The notes beneath the pieces are model-generated. The model had not been told where the DNA came from and did not search any database. It worked only from the letters and a program-made list of their open reading frames with translations. Positions 29,301 through 37,394 of a stretch of DNA of 64,000 bases are shown one piece after another; the first letter of the stretch is position 1, and the number at the start of each line of letters is the position of its first letter. The stretch is taken from contig NZ_CP033877.1 of the NCBI RefSeq assembly GCF_006970445.1, positions 2,178,750 through 2,242,749 on the forward strand, written 5' to 3'. Both the position numbers and the translations under genes were made by a program. Source of the DNA: Stenotrophomonas maltophilia (GTDB lineage: Bacteria; Pseudomonadota; Gammaproteobacteria; Xanthomonadales; Xanthomonadaceae).

Positions 29301-29886
29301 CTTCAAGGCTTGCCTGGAAGGCGTCGAAGCCCAGGCCCTGCAAGCCATGCCTGGAGATCGTGCCCAGTGCCCACGGAACGGTCGACACCGAGATTTCACC
29401 CAGCTGCATCACGCCGTCGGCGTTGGCCCGCAGGCTGGCCGCGCAGGTCAGTCCTTCCAGTTCGGCCCGTTCGTCCTGCTCCAGCGATTCGTCATCGCTC
29501 GGCGTATCGGCCAGTACCCGCTGGGTGATGTCGGCCAGCTGGACCTTGTCGAAAATGCCGAGGTAGACATCGAATCCACTCAGCCGGCGCCCGGACGGCA
29601 CGGGTGGGGACCACAGATCCTGCGGGTCCAGTCGCTCCAGCTGATCCCTGGACAGCAGCCGTACGCTCCAATCCGCGTCTTTCGACTCAAGGACCTGGCC
29701 CTGCAGATCGTAGGGTATGAAGAACTCAACCCTGTGCCAGAAGCTGAGGATCGCGCGGTGCCTGGCCTGCAACGTGTTGCGTCGTTCTTCCTTCAACTGC
29801 CTGTTCCTTCCATTGTGAAATCGGCTGCGGCCGGAGTGCGCCCTTCGCGGGCCATTGTGACCGGCGCGCAGCCCTGCATTAGCCAT
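26317..29886 (-). CDS. Large SF1 (Upf1/DNA2-like, AAA_11/AAA_12) helicase
   Basis: About 1190 residues if it starts at MANAGLRAGH; the frame stays open 49 codons further upstream and the first recognisable residues are ILSFWHRVEFFIPYDL, so the start is unsure. Motif I NGPPGTGKTT is near residue 395; motif II LFIDEAGQAVP is near 873, followed by VVGDPLQIEPVF. Motif V/VI are VGTVHTFQGKEESIVW and NVAVTRAQH. A charged coiled coil (about 600-740) separates the ATPase halves, an unusually long insertion. The N-terminal 350 residues are not recognised. It should unwind nucleic acid with ATP. It stands alone, with no nuclease or methylase beside it. A solitary defence or DNA-repair factor is possible. 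Confidence 0.82.
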   Translation of the reverse strand: MANAGLRAGHNGPRRAHSGRSRFHNGRNRQLKEERRNTLQARHRAILSFWHRVEFFIPYDLQGQVLESKDADWSVRLLSRDQLERLDPQDLWSPPVPSGRRLSGFDVYLGIFDKVQLADITQRVLADTPSDDESLEQDERAELEGLTCAASLRANADGVMQLGEISVSTVPWALGTISRHGLQGLGFDAFQASLEALKRDVATFRSTTATPAAQDEGPMPCSPDDLLRLLDILRTWSGHDPSAGDASAPLLVIRAKSVEDKPKPEQAPKAAPPGPDNASTPEADDAEDDEAHSEEDAEISILNSFFVEDIARAIGALDQGTASAPLRAYLSPLPESRREDLYTPKGQTLISERLRPRHINRGHWPGDPAHTMSLMQQFAVNSIFEQVRDSGIFSVNGPPGTGKTTLLREIFAENIVRRARALSQCATPAAAFDATREVNFEGEKPCRISLLKTDLTGFEMVVASSNNAAVENISRDLPKSRSLGKPGSSCWRSSTGDVTFDYLRPLARNLLDWNGRGAYERPAADSDAWGLISCALGRKANREALVRAISVAGPRKGETTTPKGYDRTRHQSLWQWRSSPAAMSFQEARQAFDKADAMVNGLVEKLDRLASLSREVSGNDQESFCRHTASQLRDAQRAHEQAVQAFIALDSQRRRTDEELALLKAQRTLLKEEKPGWWASIFDRQRANSHAATMAQNADHQQQWTLRRLELGPQCDSAQQHLDRTASTLAEASAAAQARAQQWAGMAEQLERLKAEFGTASHPATAAELENQDWQIKGVWNSEQLNEQRANLFVAALQLHQAWLHEVVQTGGGFAQNIIALCHLLGGKRLQEPRDALAIWQSLFMIVPVVSSTFASVARQFRHLGPDSIGWLFIDEAGQAVPQAAVGALLRSRRAIVVGDPLQIEPVFTVPVKLLQALGQTSALPADMNVSPDKTSVQVLADEANPLGARMESGGEPLWIGSPLRVHRRCVEPMFSIANTIAYEGKMIFSNPWEPSAARPPADSLDIGGSAWVHAPGRTSDKQVVPCQIDLVRQALAVLYHSTGTLPPVYIISPFKRIKNALLARLRNQDAWLGADAPPGTQAPRTTELRTWCRERVGTVHTFQGKEESIVWMVLGCDTDTVGAAHWASSKPNLLNVAVTRAQHRCFLIGDTALWGGLRHFSAAHAEQLPRITPAQFLDRMSIPGVQTR

Positions 29887-30092
29887 TAGCGGCCGCCGCG
29901 GTCGAGTCTTGAGTGTTCGTGGTTCGGGCGCCAGGCTGCGATGCCGTCGGCGACCATTGCTGGCTTGCCCGGGACGGTGGCGATGATGATAGACATGGCC
30001 CCGACAGCGGCTGCGCGCGTGCGGCATGACCAAGGCGGCTGCGGTGATGAATGCGACATCCGGCGCCAGCCAAATGTCGATATACGCTGCCG

Positions 30093-30626
30093 TCAGCGCA
30101 CCGACTGCGGCACACGCCTCAGCTTGCCGGTGTCGTAGCCCATGGCCGCGATGCGTTGCACGGCCTGCTGGTAGTCGCTCTCGGATACCTGCGGCGTGCG
30201 TGCCATGTACCAGACATAGTCGCGCTTGCTGCGGGCGACAATGGTCTGCCCATAGTCGTCGTCCAGCCAGGCAATCACGTACTCGGCCTGGATCGGCCAG
30301 ACGAACTGCATGCCCCAGATGGCGCCGTTGCCGTTCTTCTCGACCCGTCCAACAGGGTGCATCGACTTCTGCGGGGCGTCGAAACTGCCCTTGCGATAGG
30401 TGAAGGTCGTCTGGATGCGCCCGTCCGGCTTCAATGCGTAGCTCTCCACGGCGTCGAAGGCTTCGCGCTCCGGCCAGGATGGGATGTGGGCGATCACATA
30501 CCAGTCGCCCATGAAGCGTGGCACGTCCACGGATGGAGGGCGGGGCAGGGGACGGGTATCGCTGGAACTGCAGCCAGAGCCAAACAGGCTCAATGCCAGC
30601 AGGGGAAGCAGCGAGCGCATGCGCAT
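30093..30626 (-). CDS. Outer-membrane lipocalin (Blc-like)
   Basis: 177 residues from the Met of MRMRSLLPLL; GAGGTG lies just upstream. Lipoprotein signal with lipobox FGSGC. Lipocalin signatures: FMGDWYVIAHIP (the GxW motif), the central IWGMQFVWPIQAEYVIAWLDDDY and YVWYMARTP. Bacterial lipocalins bind lipids, often in response to membrane stress. It begins 8 bases after the methyltransferase stop and is the last gene of the eight-gene lipid operon, which fits a role in handling modified or damaged fatty acids. Confidence 0.92.
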   Translation of the reverse strand: MRMRSLLPLLALSLFGSGCSSSDTRPLPRPPSVDVPRFMGDWYVIAHIPSWPEREAFDAVESYALKPDGRIQTTFTYRKGSFDAPQKSMHPVGRVEKNGNGAIWGMQFVWPIQAEYVIAWLDDDYGQTIVARSKRDYVWYMARTPQVSESDYQQAVQRIAAMGYDTGKLRRVPQSVR

Positions 30627-30634
30627 GTCACACC

Positions 30635-31708
30635 TCAACCGGGGCGGAACAGATAGTGGGCGACCAGCCACTGCTGGCCGTCGTCGTATCCAAACAGCTC
30701 GGCGCATGCCATCCAGAACATGCGCCAGCGCTGCCACCAGATCTTCGCCGCGGCCTGGCCGTAGGTTGCGACAAGAACCGGCATCACCTGCTCGCGCGCT
30801 GCATCCTGGTTGGCCAGCCAGTGGTCGGCGGTGCGCTGGTAGTGGGTGCCATCCAGCAGCCAGCGTTGATCGAGCCGCAGGTCGCGCTGGAAGTGCAGCA
30901 GCGTATCGGCCGCCGGCATCAGCCCGCCGGTGAAGAAGTGACGCCCCATCCAGTTGTCGCCACCCTCGGTCTCGAACGGGTACATCAGCGTGCGATGGGC
31001 GAAGATGTGCACGAACAGCGCGCCGTCGGGCTTCAGCCACTGGCTGATTCGCGCCAGCAGGCGTTCGTAGTTGCGTACATGCTCGAACATTTCCACCGAG
31101 ACACAGCGATCAAAGCGCGCGGTTGGGAGCTCGAGCTGGTTGACGTCGCAGGTCAGCACCTCGACGTTGTGCAGCCCCCGGGCCTGGCATTGCGCCAGGA
31201 TGTGCTGGCGCTGGCTGTGCGAATTGGACACTGCCGTGATCGCAGCGGTGGGATAGCGTTCGGCCATCCACAGGGTCAGCGAACCCCAGCCGCAGCCAAG
31301 CTCCAGGATGTGCTGGCCATCGGCCAGTTCGGCGCGCTGGCCATACAGTTCCAGCATGGCCTCCTCAGCCTGGTCCAGCGTTTCGCGCCCGGTGGGGTAG
31401 TAGCAGCTGCTGTACTTCAGGCGCCTGCCCAAACAGGCCTGGAAGAACGCCGCGGGAACTTCGTAGTGCTGGCGGTTGGCCGCGTCGGTATGCAATGCGA
31501 GCGGGCTGTCGGCGAGTTCTGCGATACGACGGCTGAAGCGCGCGGACTGTGCTTCGATATCGCTCAGCATTTCCTCGTGCAGACGTTGCGCGCACAGGCG
31601 ACGGATGCCGGCACGCAGGGCCGCATCGGGAACCAGTCCGCGCTCGGCCCAGGCGATCAACCCGGTCTCCGCGTCGTCGGCCGGGTTCAGTGACGGAATC
31701 GCGTTCAT
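30635..31708 (-). CDS. CFA-synthase-like SAM methyltransferase (UfaM-like)
   Basis: 357 residues. SAM-binding motif LELGCGWGSLTLWMAERYP near 145, then VEVLTCDVNQLELP and SVEMFEHVRNYE, in a cyclopropane-fatty-acyl-phospholipid-synthase-type fold. It lacks the long N-terminal lipid-binding part of true CFA synthase. This shorter second methyltransferase beside CFA synthase, DUF1295, DUF2878 and DUF1365 resembles the RpoE-ChrR-controlled genes of Rhodobacter, where UfaM methylates an unsaturated acyl chain on the way to furan fatty acids. Its start overlaps the DUF1295 stop by 4 bases. The substrate is inferred from context. Confidence 0.82.
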   Translation of the reverse strand: MNAIPSLNPADDAETGLIAWAERGLVPDAALRAGIRRLCAQRLHEEMLSDIEAQSARFSRRIAELADSPLALHTDAANRQHYEVPAAFFQACLGRRLKYSSCYYPTGRETLDQAEEAMLELYGQRAELADGQHILELGCGWGSLTLWMAERYPTAAITAVSNSHSQRQHILAQCQARGLHNVEVLTCDVNQLELPTARFDRCVSVEMFEHVRNYERLLARISQWLKPDGALFVHIFAHRTLMYPFETEGGDNWMGRHFFTGGLMPAADTLLHFQRDLRLDQRWLLDGTHYQRTADHWLANQDAAREQVMPVLVATYGQAAAKIWWQRWRMFWMACAELFGYDDGQQWLVAHYLFRPG

Positions 31709-32490
31709 GCGGAATGCTCCTTGGAAGAACGAGGGAACCAGGGGAAGAACATCGGCGTGCTGCGCTGGTAAGCGCGATAGTCGTCGCCGCGGCTGCGCAG
31801 CGCCTGCTTTTCAGTGAATGGAATGCCGCTGAGGTAGCGCAGGAACACGTACATCAGCAGTGGGCCTGCCCAGGCCAGCCACCACAGCGGCGAGCCGATC
31901 GCGAGCAGGACGTAGCTGAACCAGTGCAGCCACTCGAAGAAGTAGTTGGGGTGGCGGGAGTAGCGCCAGAGCCCGTCGCGGCAGGTGCGTCCCTTGTTCG
32001 CCGCATTGGCGCGGAAGCGGGCCAGCTGGCGATCAGCCAGGCTCTCGCCGCCGACGCTCAGCAACCAGACGCATGCCGCGGCCACTACCCACGGTGTCAG
32101 GCCGGTGTGGGAATTGGCAGCCACTGCAACGAAGGGCAGCGCGAACAGTACGACCAGCAATGCCTGGGCCATGAAGAAGCCGAAGATCCTGCCCTGATGC
32201 CCGTGCCAATGCTCGCGCAGGTAACGGTAGCGGCCGTCTTCCTGCTCGTGACGGACCCGGTGCCACAGGTGCAGGGCGAGTCGACTGCCCCACAGGCCGC
32301 CGAGCAGCCCCAGTGCAACCCGTGGCACCACCGCGCCATCACCCAGCAGCGCCAGCAACAGGGCCGAAGCGCCCACGCCCTTGGCCCAGAGCACATCGAC
32401 CACGCCGATGTTGCGGTGGCGGCGCTGCCAGGCCCAGCCCCAGCTCATCACCAGCACGGCATACAGCAGCACCCACAGCAGATTGATCAT
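31705..32490 (-). CDS. DUF1295 membrane protein (steroid-reductase/isoprenylcysteine methyltransferase-like)
   Basis: 261 residues starting at MINLLWVLLYAV. Seven or so hydrophobic segments with the family end: GLWRYSRHPNYFFEWLHWFSY and a C-terminal GIPFTEKQALRSRGDDYRAYQRSTPMFFPW-type tail. DUF1295 proteins share a fold with 5-alpha-reductases and ICMT methyltransferases and may reduce or methylate a lipid. Start overlaps the DUF2878 stop by 4 bases. The inner membrane is the likely location. Confidence 0.9.
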   Translation of the reverse strand: MINLLWVLLYAVLVMSWGWAWQRRHRNIGVVDVLWAKGVGASALLLALLGDGAVVPRVALGLLGGLWGSRLALHLWHRVRHEQEDGRYRYLREHWHGHQGRIFGFFMAQALLVVLFALPFVAVAANSHTGLTPWVVAAACVWLLSVGGESLADRQLARFRANAANKGRTCRDGLWRYSRHPNYFFEWLHWFSYVLLAIGSPLWWLAWAGPLLMYVFLRYLSGIPFTEKQALRSRGDDYRAYQRSTPMFFPWFPRSSKEHSA

Positions 32491-33032
32491 GACGTTGCTC
32501 CGGCCAAGGAGGGCGGGAGGGTGCGGGAACCGCGACGAGCGGCCATGCACAGCAGCGAAAGCGCGATGCTCCAGCCTACGCCCAGCACCAGCAGACCCTG
32601 CCATAGCGGCGCAGTGAAACAGACCGCCTCGAAACCGCGCGCTGCGGAGAGATACGCCAGCGGGGCCAGCAACAGGCCGAACAGGGCTGGCAGGGCAGCG
32701 TGGCGCAGCAGGAAGCGCATCGAAGTGGTCAGCGTCATCGCAAACGCGGCCCATAACGCCATTATCCAGGGCGGCGGCGCTACGCCCAGCGGGGCCGCAG
32801 CGTAGCGCACGGTGCCGCTGGCCGCGGCACTGGCGTCGACCAGCCACGCGCAGGCCAGCGCCAACAGCATCAGGCGAAGATCCAGCCGGGGTTGTGGCGA
32901 CGTCAGTAGCTGGCTGCCGATATAAAGCGTCGCTGCCAGCAGCGCAGGCCATTGCCAGCCGCGCGCGGCGCCGGCCACTGCGCACAGCCAGACCAGCTGG
33001 TTGCCAAGCAGATTGGCCCAGAACCGGCGCAT
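32487..33032 (-). CDS. DUF2878 inner-membrane protein
   Basis: 181 residues from MRRFWANLLGNQLVWLCAV. Five or six hydrophobic helices; the N-terminal NLLGNQLVW motif is typical of DUF2878. Function is unknown, but the family travels with CFA synthase, DUF1295 and DUF1365 in ECF/ChrR-type loci. It starts one base from the CFA synthase stop and overlaps DUF1295 by 4 bases. Confidence 0.85.
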   Translation of the reverse strand: MRRFWANLLGNQLVWLCAVAGAARGWQWPALLAATLYIGSQLLTSPQPRLDLRLMLLALACAWLVDASAAASGTVRYAAAPLGVAPPPWIMALWAAFAMTLTTSMRFLLRHAALPALFGLLLAPLAYLSAARGFEAVCFTAPLWQGLLVLGVGWSIALSLLCMAARRGSRTLPPSLAGATS

Positions 33033-33033
33033 C

Positions 33034-34293
33034 TCAGCTGCCCTGGTCCGGCGAGGCACTCGGACGATGCCCCGGGCGCGCCAGCAGCAGATGTGAAACG
33101 CCGATCGAACGCTCCAGGAAGCCGCCCTCGCAATAGGCCAGGTAGAACTCCCACATCCGGCAGAAGCGCGTATCGAAGCCCTGCGCCTGCACGTCGGGCA
33201 ACCTGGCGAGAAACCGTTGGCGCCAGGCGCGCAGGGTCAGTGCGTAGGAGTGGCCGAAGTCCTGCTGGGCGATCAGCTGCAGGTCGCTGGAGCGGGTCTT
33301 GGCGGCCATGATCGCGTTGATCGACGGAATGAAGCTGCCCGGGAACACATAGCGCTTGATGTAGTCGACGCTGCGCCGGGCCTGCTCGTAGCGGTGGTCC
33401 TCGATGGTGATGGCCTGCAGCAGGGCAATGCCATCGGGCTTGAGCAGGCGCTGCAGCGTGGCCATGTAGGTGTCCAGGTACTCCGCGCCGATGGCTTCGA
33501 TCATCTCGATCGACACCAGCTTGTCGAACTGACCCTGCAGGTCGCGGTAGTCCTGCATCAGCAACGTGACCTGATCCTGCAGGCCAGCTGCCCGCACACG
33601 TTCGGCGGCCAATGCATGCTGTTCCGCGGAGATGGTGGTTGTGGTGACATGGCAGCCGTAGTGCTGCGCCGCGTGCAGCGCAAAACCACCCCAACCGGTA
33701 CCGATCTCCACCACGCGGTCGCCCGGCTTGAGTTGCAGCTGCTGGCAGATGCGGTCCAGCTTGCGCTGCGAGGCGGACTCCAGCGACTCGCTCTCCTTGG
33801 CGAACAGGGCCGAGGAGTACATCAGGTCCGGCGACAGGAACAGGGTGAAGAAGTCGTTGCCGAGATCGTAGTGCGCGGCGATGTTGCGGCGGCTGCCCTC
33901 ACGACTGTTGCGGCGCAGGCGGTTCCAGCCGCGCAGCAGCCAGCCACCCACGCGGGCCGGGCCGTGTTCCATGCTGTCGAGCAGGTCGCGATTGCGCACC
34001 AGCAGTCGTATCAGGGCGACCAGGTCATCGCAGTGCCACTCGCCCTGGATGTAGCTTTCACCTGCACCGACGCTGCCTTGTGCCGCGACCTTGCGATAGA
34101 ACGCCGGGTCTTCGATGGTGACGGTGACATGCAGTTCGCCGCGGGCATCACCCAACCAGACTTCGCCCAGTGCGTCGCGCACGCACAGGCGGCCGTCGCG
34201 CATCGGGGCCAGCTGGGCCAGCAGGCGGCGGCGCAGGAAGGCATCCAAGGCGCCGGGGCGCGGCAGCGCGACCGAAGGAGTCATCGAGTTCAT
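33034..34293 (-). CDS. cfa: Cyclopropane-fatty-acyl-phospholipid synthase
   Basis: 419 residues from MNSMTPSVAL; full CFA-synthase length. N-terminal lipid-binding region (about 20-130, GAGESYIQGEWHCDDL), then IAAHYDLGNDFFTLFL with the substrate-binding motif, SAM site VVEIGTGWGGFALHAA, and the active-site region SIEMIEAIGAEYLDTY. It transfers a methylene group from SAM to unsaturated chains of membrane phospholipids. It overlaps DUF1365 by 4 bases. Confidence 0.95.
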   Translation of the reverse strand: MNSMTPSVALPRPGALDAFLRRRLLAQLAPMRDGRLCVRDALGEVWLGDARGELHVTVTIEDPAFYRKVAAQGSVGAGESYIQGEWHCDDLVALIRLLVRNRDLLDSMEHGPARVGGWLLRGWNRLRRNSREGSRRNIAAHYDLGNDFFTLFLSPDLMYSSALFAKESESLESASQRKLDRICQQLQLKPGDRVVEIGTGWGGFALHAAQHYGCHVTTTTISAEQHALAAERVRAAGLQDQVTLLMQDYRDLQGQFDKLVSIEMIEAIGAEYLDTYMATLQRLLKPDGIALLQAITIEDHRYEQARRSVDYIKRYVFPGSFIPSINAIMAAKTRSSDLQLIAQQDFGHSYALTLRAWRQRFLARLPDVQAQGFDTRFCRMWEFYLAYCEGGFLERSIGVSHLLLARPGHRPSASPDQGS

Positions 34294-35057
34294 CGCGGTT
34301 TCTCGGCAAGGGTGGGGTGGTCGTGCACGGGGTTGCGCTTCAGCCACAGCCGCAACGCGTGCCAGTGGATGGCGGCCACCACCTGGGTGGTCATCAGTGG
34401 ATAGCAGGCCAGCACCCGGGCCAGCCCACGGCCATCCAGGGTGTGGCGCTGCATGACCTGGGTGGCATCAAACTGGCGCACACCGTCGCGCCAGACCTGC
34501 ATGTGCACGCGCAGATCCTCATCAGGGCAGTTGAACCGCCAGTCGTAATGGCAATCCATCGGCATGAAGGGCGAGACATGGAAGCACTTGTCGAACCGCC
34601 AGCGCAGCGAGGTGCCTTCGTGCGTGGCCGTTGCGATTGGCAGCACGTAGGCGTGCCGTTCCTTCCAGGGCGTGTTGGTGATCTCGGCGACGATGCAGTC
34701 CAGCGTGCTGCCATCGGCGCGGTAGCAGTAGTAGAAGCTGACCGGGTTGAATGCGTGCCCGGCGAAGCGGAGATGGGTAAGCAGGCGTACCGGGCCGGTC
34801 GGCCGGTAGCCGAGCACGGTTGCCGCGTGGTCGCGCACCGCATCGGCCAATGGCCGGGCGGGATCCCCGAAGTAGTCGCTACGGCGGAACTCGGCCAGGT
34901 TGCGGCGATTGACCGACCACAGCCAGCGGCCGGCGAACACCGTGTCCAGCTCGTCCAGATCGAGCAACAGCTGCGCGATGGGGTAGCGGAACGCATGCGG
35001 ATGCGGATGATGCCGGCGGTGCATCACCTGCCCGAAGTAGAGCGCACTGGCGCTCAT
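34290..35057 (-). CDS. DUF1365 domain protein
   Basis: 255 residues from MSASALYFGQVMHRRHHP. Family signatures: MHRRHHPHPHAFRYP, RFAGHAFNPVSFYYCY, TNTPWKERHAYVLP and FHVSPFMPMD. The protein is His- and aromatic-rich and probably cytosolic or membrane-associated. No activity is established, but it is a constant neighbour of the FAD oxidoreductase and CFA synthase. Four-base overlaps on both sides show a tightly coupled operon. Confidence 0.9.
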   Translation of the reverse strand: MSASALYFGQVMHRRHHPHPHAFRYPIAQLLLDLDELDTVFAGRWLWSVNRRNLAEFRRSDYFGDPARPLADAVRDHAATVLGYRPTGPVRLLTHLRFAGHAFNPVSFYYCYRADGSTLDCIVAEITNTPWKERHAYVLPIATATHEGTSLRWRFDKCFHVSPFMPMDCHYDWRFNCPDEDLRVHMQVWRDGVRQFDATQVMQRHTLDGRGLARVLACYPLMTTQVVAAIHWHALRLWLKRNPVHDHPTLAEKPR

Positions 35058-36331
35058 GCGGCCACCTCGCCGGGAGTCGCCATGACGCGGTGCGGTTCGC
35101 AGGTGCGCAGGGCATCGACCACGCGACGGGCGCTGCGGATACCGTCCTCGTGGAAGCCCCAGCCCCAATAGGCACCTGCGAACCAGGTGCGGCGGTGGCC
35201 CTGCAGCTCCGCCCAGCGCTGTTGTGCGCGTACAGCAGCGTGATCGTGGACCGGATGCGCATAATGCAGGGTGCGCAGCACCTTGCCCGGGTCGATCGCC
35301 TCGCTGCGGTTGAGCGTGACCACCAGCGGCGTGTTGCCGGGCAGGCCCTGCAGCAGGTTCATGCAATAGCTCACCGTGCAGGGGGCGATGGGGTCTTCTG
35401 GTACGTGCGCGTTCCATGCTGCCCAGGCCTTGCGGTTGCGCGGCAGCAGCGAGGCATCGGTATGCAGCACGGCCTCGTTGGATTGGTAGCGGATTGCGCC
35501 GAGGATGTCGCGCTCGGGGGCATCGGCATCGATCAGCAGGGCCAGCGCCTGGTCGCTGTGGCACGCCAGGATCACCTCGTCGAAGTCCTCCACGCCAGCG
35601 GCGCTGTGCACGCGCACGCCCCATGGCATGCGCTCGACGGCCGTGACCGGGCATTGCAGCCGCTCATGCACCCGCCAGCGGCGGCGCAGTGCATCCACAT
35701 AGCGCGCCGAGCCGCCCGTCACTACGCGCCAGTCCGGGCGACCGGTCATCTGCAGCATCTGGTGGTTGGCCATGAACTGCGCCAGGTAGCGGGCCGGAAA
35801 CTCTCGCACCGTGGCCGCAGGAGACGACCACAACGCCGACGCCATCGGCAGCAGGTGCTCTTCAATGAACGCCTCGCCATAGCGCTGGCTGTGCAGGTAC
35901 TCGCCGAGCGTTGGGCCTTCGGATTCGGCCAGCAACAATGGTGCATCCCGATAGAAGCGGCGCAGGTCAGCCAGCATGCCCCAGAACCGCGGCGACACCA
36001 GGTTGCGGCGCTGGCAGAACAGGCCATCCAGCGAGGTGGCGTTGTACTCCACGCCACTGCGCTCGCTGTGCATCGAGAAGCTCATCGTCGTCGGCTGCGA
36101 GGCCACGCCCAGCTCATCGAACAGCGCCGTCAGCAGCGGGTAGTGCAGGGGGTTGAAGACGATGAAGCCGGTATCCACCGCCATGCGCGCGCCGTCCACC
36201 TGCACGTCGTGGGTGTGGGTATGGCCGCCCAGGTAGTCGTTGGCTTCGAACAGCGTGACGTCGTGCTGGTCATCCAGCCACCAGGCGCTGGCCAGTCCTG
36301 CAATGCCGGAACCGATGATCGCGATGCGCAT
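35054..36331 (-). CDS. FAD-dependent oxidoreductase (amine-oxidase family; UfaD-like)
   Basis: 425 residues. N-terminal dinucleotide fold AIIGSGIAGLASAWWL with the following acidic residue in VTLFEAND, then YLGGHTHTH, and a C-terminal FAGAYWGWGFHEDGI loop for flavin binding. This subfamily (COG2907) is found beside DUF1365 and CFA synthase. In the Rhodobacter furan fatty acid pathway a flavin enzyme desaturates the methylated acyl chain, and this gene could do the same. That is inference from neighbours. One base separates it from the desaturase gene. Confidence 0.85.
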   Translation of the reverse strand: MRIAIIGSGIAGLASAWWLDDQHDVTLFEANDYLGGHTHTHDVQVDGARMAVDTGFIVFNPLHYPLLTALFDELGVASQPTTMSFSMHSERSGVEYNATSLDGLFCQRRNLVSPRFWGMLADLRRFYRDAPLLLAESEGPTLGEYLHSQRYGEAFIEEHLLPMASALWSSPAATVREFPARYLAQFMANHQMLQMTGRPDWRVVTGGSARYVDALRRRWRVHERLQCPVTAVERMPWGVRVHSAAGVEDFDEVILACHSDQALALLIDADAPERDILGAIRYQSNEAVLHTDASLLPRNRKAWAAWNAHVPEDPIAPCTVSYCMNLLQGLPGNTPLVVTLNRSEAIDPGKVLRTLHYAHPVHDHAAVRAQQRWAELQGHRRTWFAGAYWGWGFHEDGIRSARRVVDALRTCEPHRVMATPGEVAA

Positions 36332-36332
36332 G

Positions 36333-37283
36333 TCAGTACCTCGCCTTGGCCAGCACCCATTCGGGAATCGGCTTGAGCCCTTTCACCAGCCCAAGCGCCG
36401 CCATCGCGCGCAGCCCATACCAGGTCAGGTCCACTTCCCACCAGCGGAAGCCTTGGCGAACGGTGCCCGGGAAGAAGTGGTGGTTGTTGTGCCAGCCTTC
36501 GCCGAAGGTCAGCAGGGCGAGCCAGAGGTTGTTGCGGCTGTCATCGCGGGTCTCGAAGCGGCGGCGGCCGAAGCGATGGGCCAGCGAATTGATGGTGACC
36601 GTGGCATGGAACAGCACGATGGTGGAGATGAAGAAGCCCCACACCAGCAACTGTGGCCCGGAGGTGTGCAGGCCCGGCGCCCAGCGCTCCAACCAAGCAC
36701 CCAGTGCATACAGTGCCGCAGCCAGCAGTACCGGCACGGCCGTATCGAAGCGGTCCAGCCAGCGCAGCTCCGGGAAGCGCGCCAGGTCCGGTACCCGCGA
36801 CAGGTCGGTGGTAAACCCCTCGCGGGTCAGGAACCAGCCCATGTGGCTGCGCCAGAAACCACCTTCGCGCGGGGAATGCGGGTCCAGCGGCTGGTCGGCG
36901 TGCCGATGGTGGTGGCGATGATGGGCGGCCCACCACAACGGCCCGCGCTGCACGCTGGACGCGCCGATCACCGCGAACACGAACTGCACCGGACGCGATG
37001 CCTGGAAGGTGCGATGGGAGAAGTAGCGGTGATAGAACGCGGTGATGGCGAACATGCGCACCGCATAGAGTGCTGCGGCCACGATTACCGCCGTCCACGA
37101 GATGCCCACCCAGATCACCGTGAAGCAGGCCAGATGCATCAGCGCGAAGGGCACGGCGCGCAACCAGTCGATGCGCCCCGGCCGCTCGCCGGGGGCCTCT
37201 GCGGCGTTGCCGGTATCGAACCAGCGCTGCAGCGTGCGCAGCAGGCGCCAGCGTCGACGGGGAAGGGGCGCTACAGAGGCCAT
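36333..37283 (-). CDS. Membrane fatty acid desaturase (delta-9 acyl-CoA type)
   Basis: 316 residues with four hydrophobic helices and the three di-iron histidine boxes HRYFSH, HRHHH and HNNHH. The C-terminal motif WHNNHHFFPGTVRQGF is typical of acyl-CoA/acyl-lipid delta-9 desaturases. It inserts a double bond using O2 and electrons, giving the unsaturated chain that the downstream CFA synthase and methyltransferase need. It is the first gene of the operon and has its own ECF-type promoter 32-56 bases upstream. Confidence 0.93.
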   Translation of the reverse strand: MASVAPLPRRRWRLLRTLQRWFDTGNAAEAPGERPGRIDWLRAVPFALMHLACFTVIWVGISWTAVIVAAALYAVRMFAITAFYHRYFSHRTFQASRPVQFVFAVIGASSVQRGPLWWAAHHRHHHRHADQPLDPHSPREGGFWRSHMGWFLTREGFTTDLSRVPDLARFPELRWLDRFDTAVPVLLAAALYALGAWLERWAPGLHTSGPQLLVWGFFISTIVLFHATVTINSLAHRFGRRRFETRDDSRNNLWLALLTFGEGWHNNHHFFPGTVRQGFRWWEVDLTWYGLRAMAALGLVKGLKPIPEWVLAKARY

Positions 37284-37314
37284 GGCGGATCTCGGCGGGT
37301 GTCGTGTCTTCCTT

Positions 37315-37339
37315 TACGCAGCAGGATGCGCAATGGATG
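37315..37339 (-). promoter_or_regulatory. ECF-type promoter of the lipid operon
   Basis: Read on the minus strand: CATCCA (37339-37334), 14 bases, GCGTA (37319-37315). The spacing and both boxes match the two promoters around 38.2 kb. Transcription would start about 25 bases before the desaturase ATG. Confidence 0.7.
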
Positions 37340-37394
37340 CGCCACGACGCAGTAAATTTCCACTTCACCTGGGCGTCACGACGCAACGCTCGGC

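Noticed and set aside
30627..31040. Longer N-terminus for the lipocalin
   Set aside because: It would overlap the methyltransferase gene almost fully and hide the lipoprotein signal that begins at MRMRSLL.
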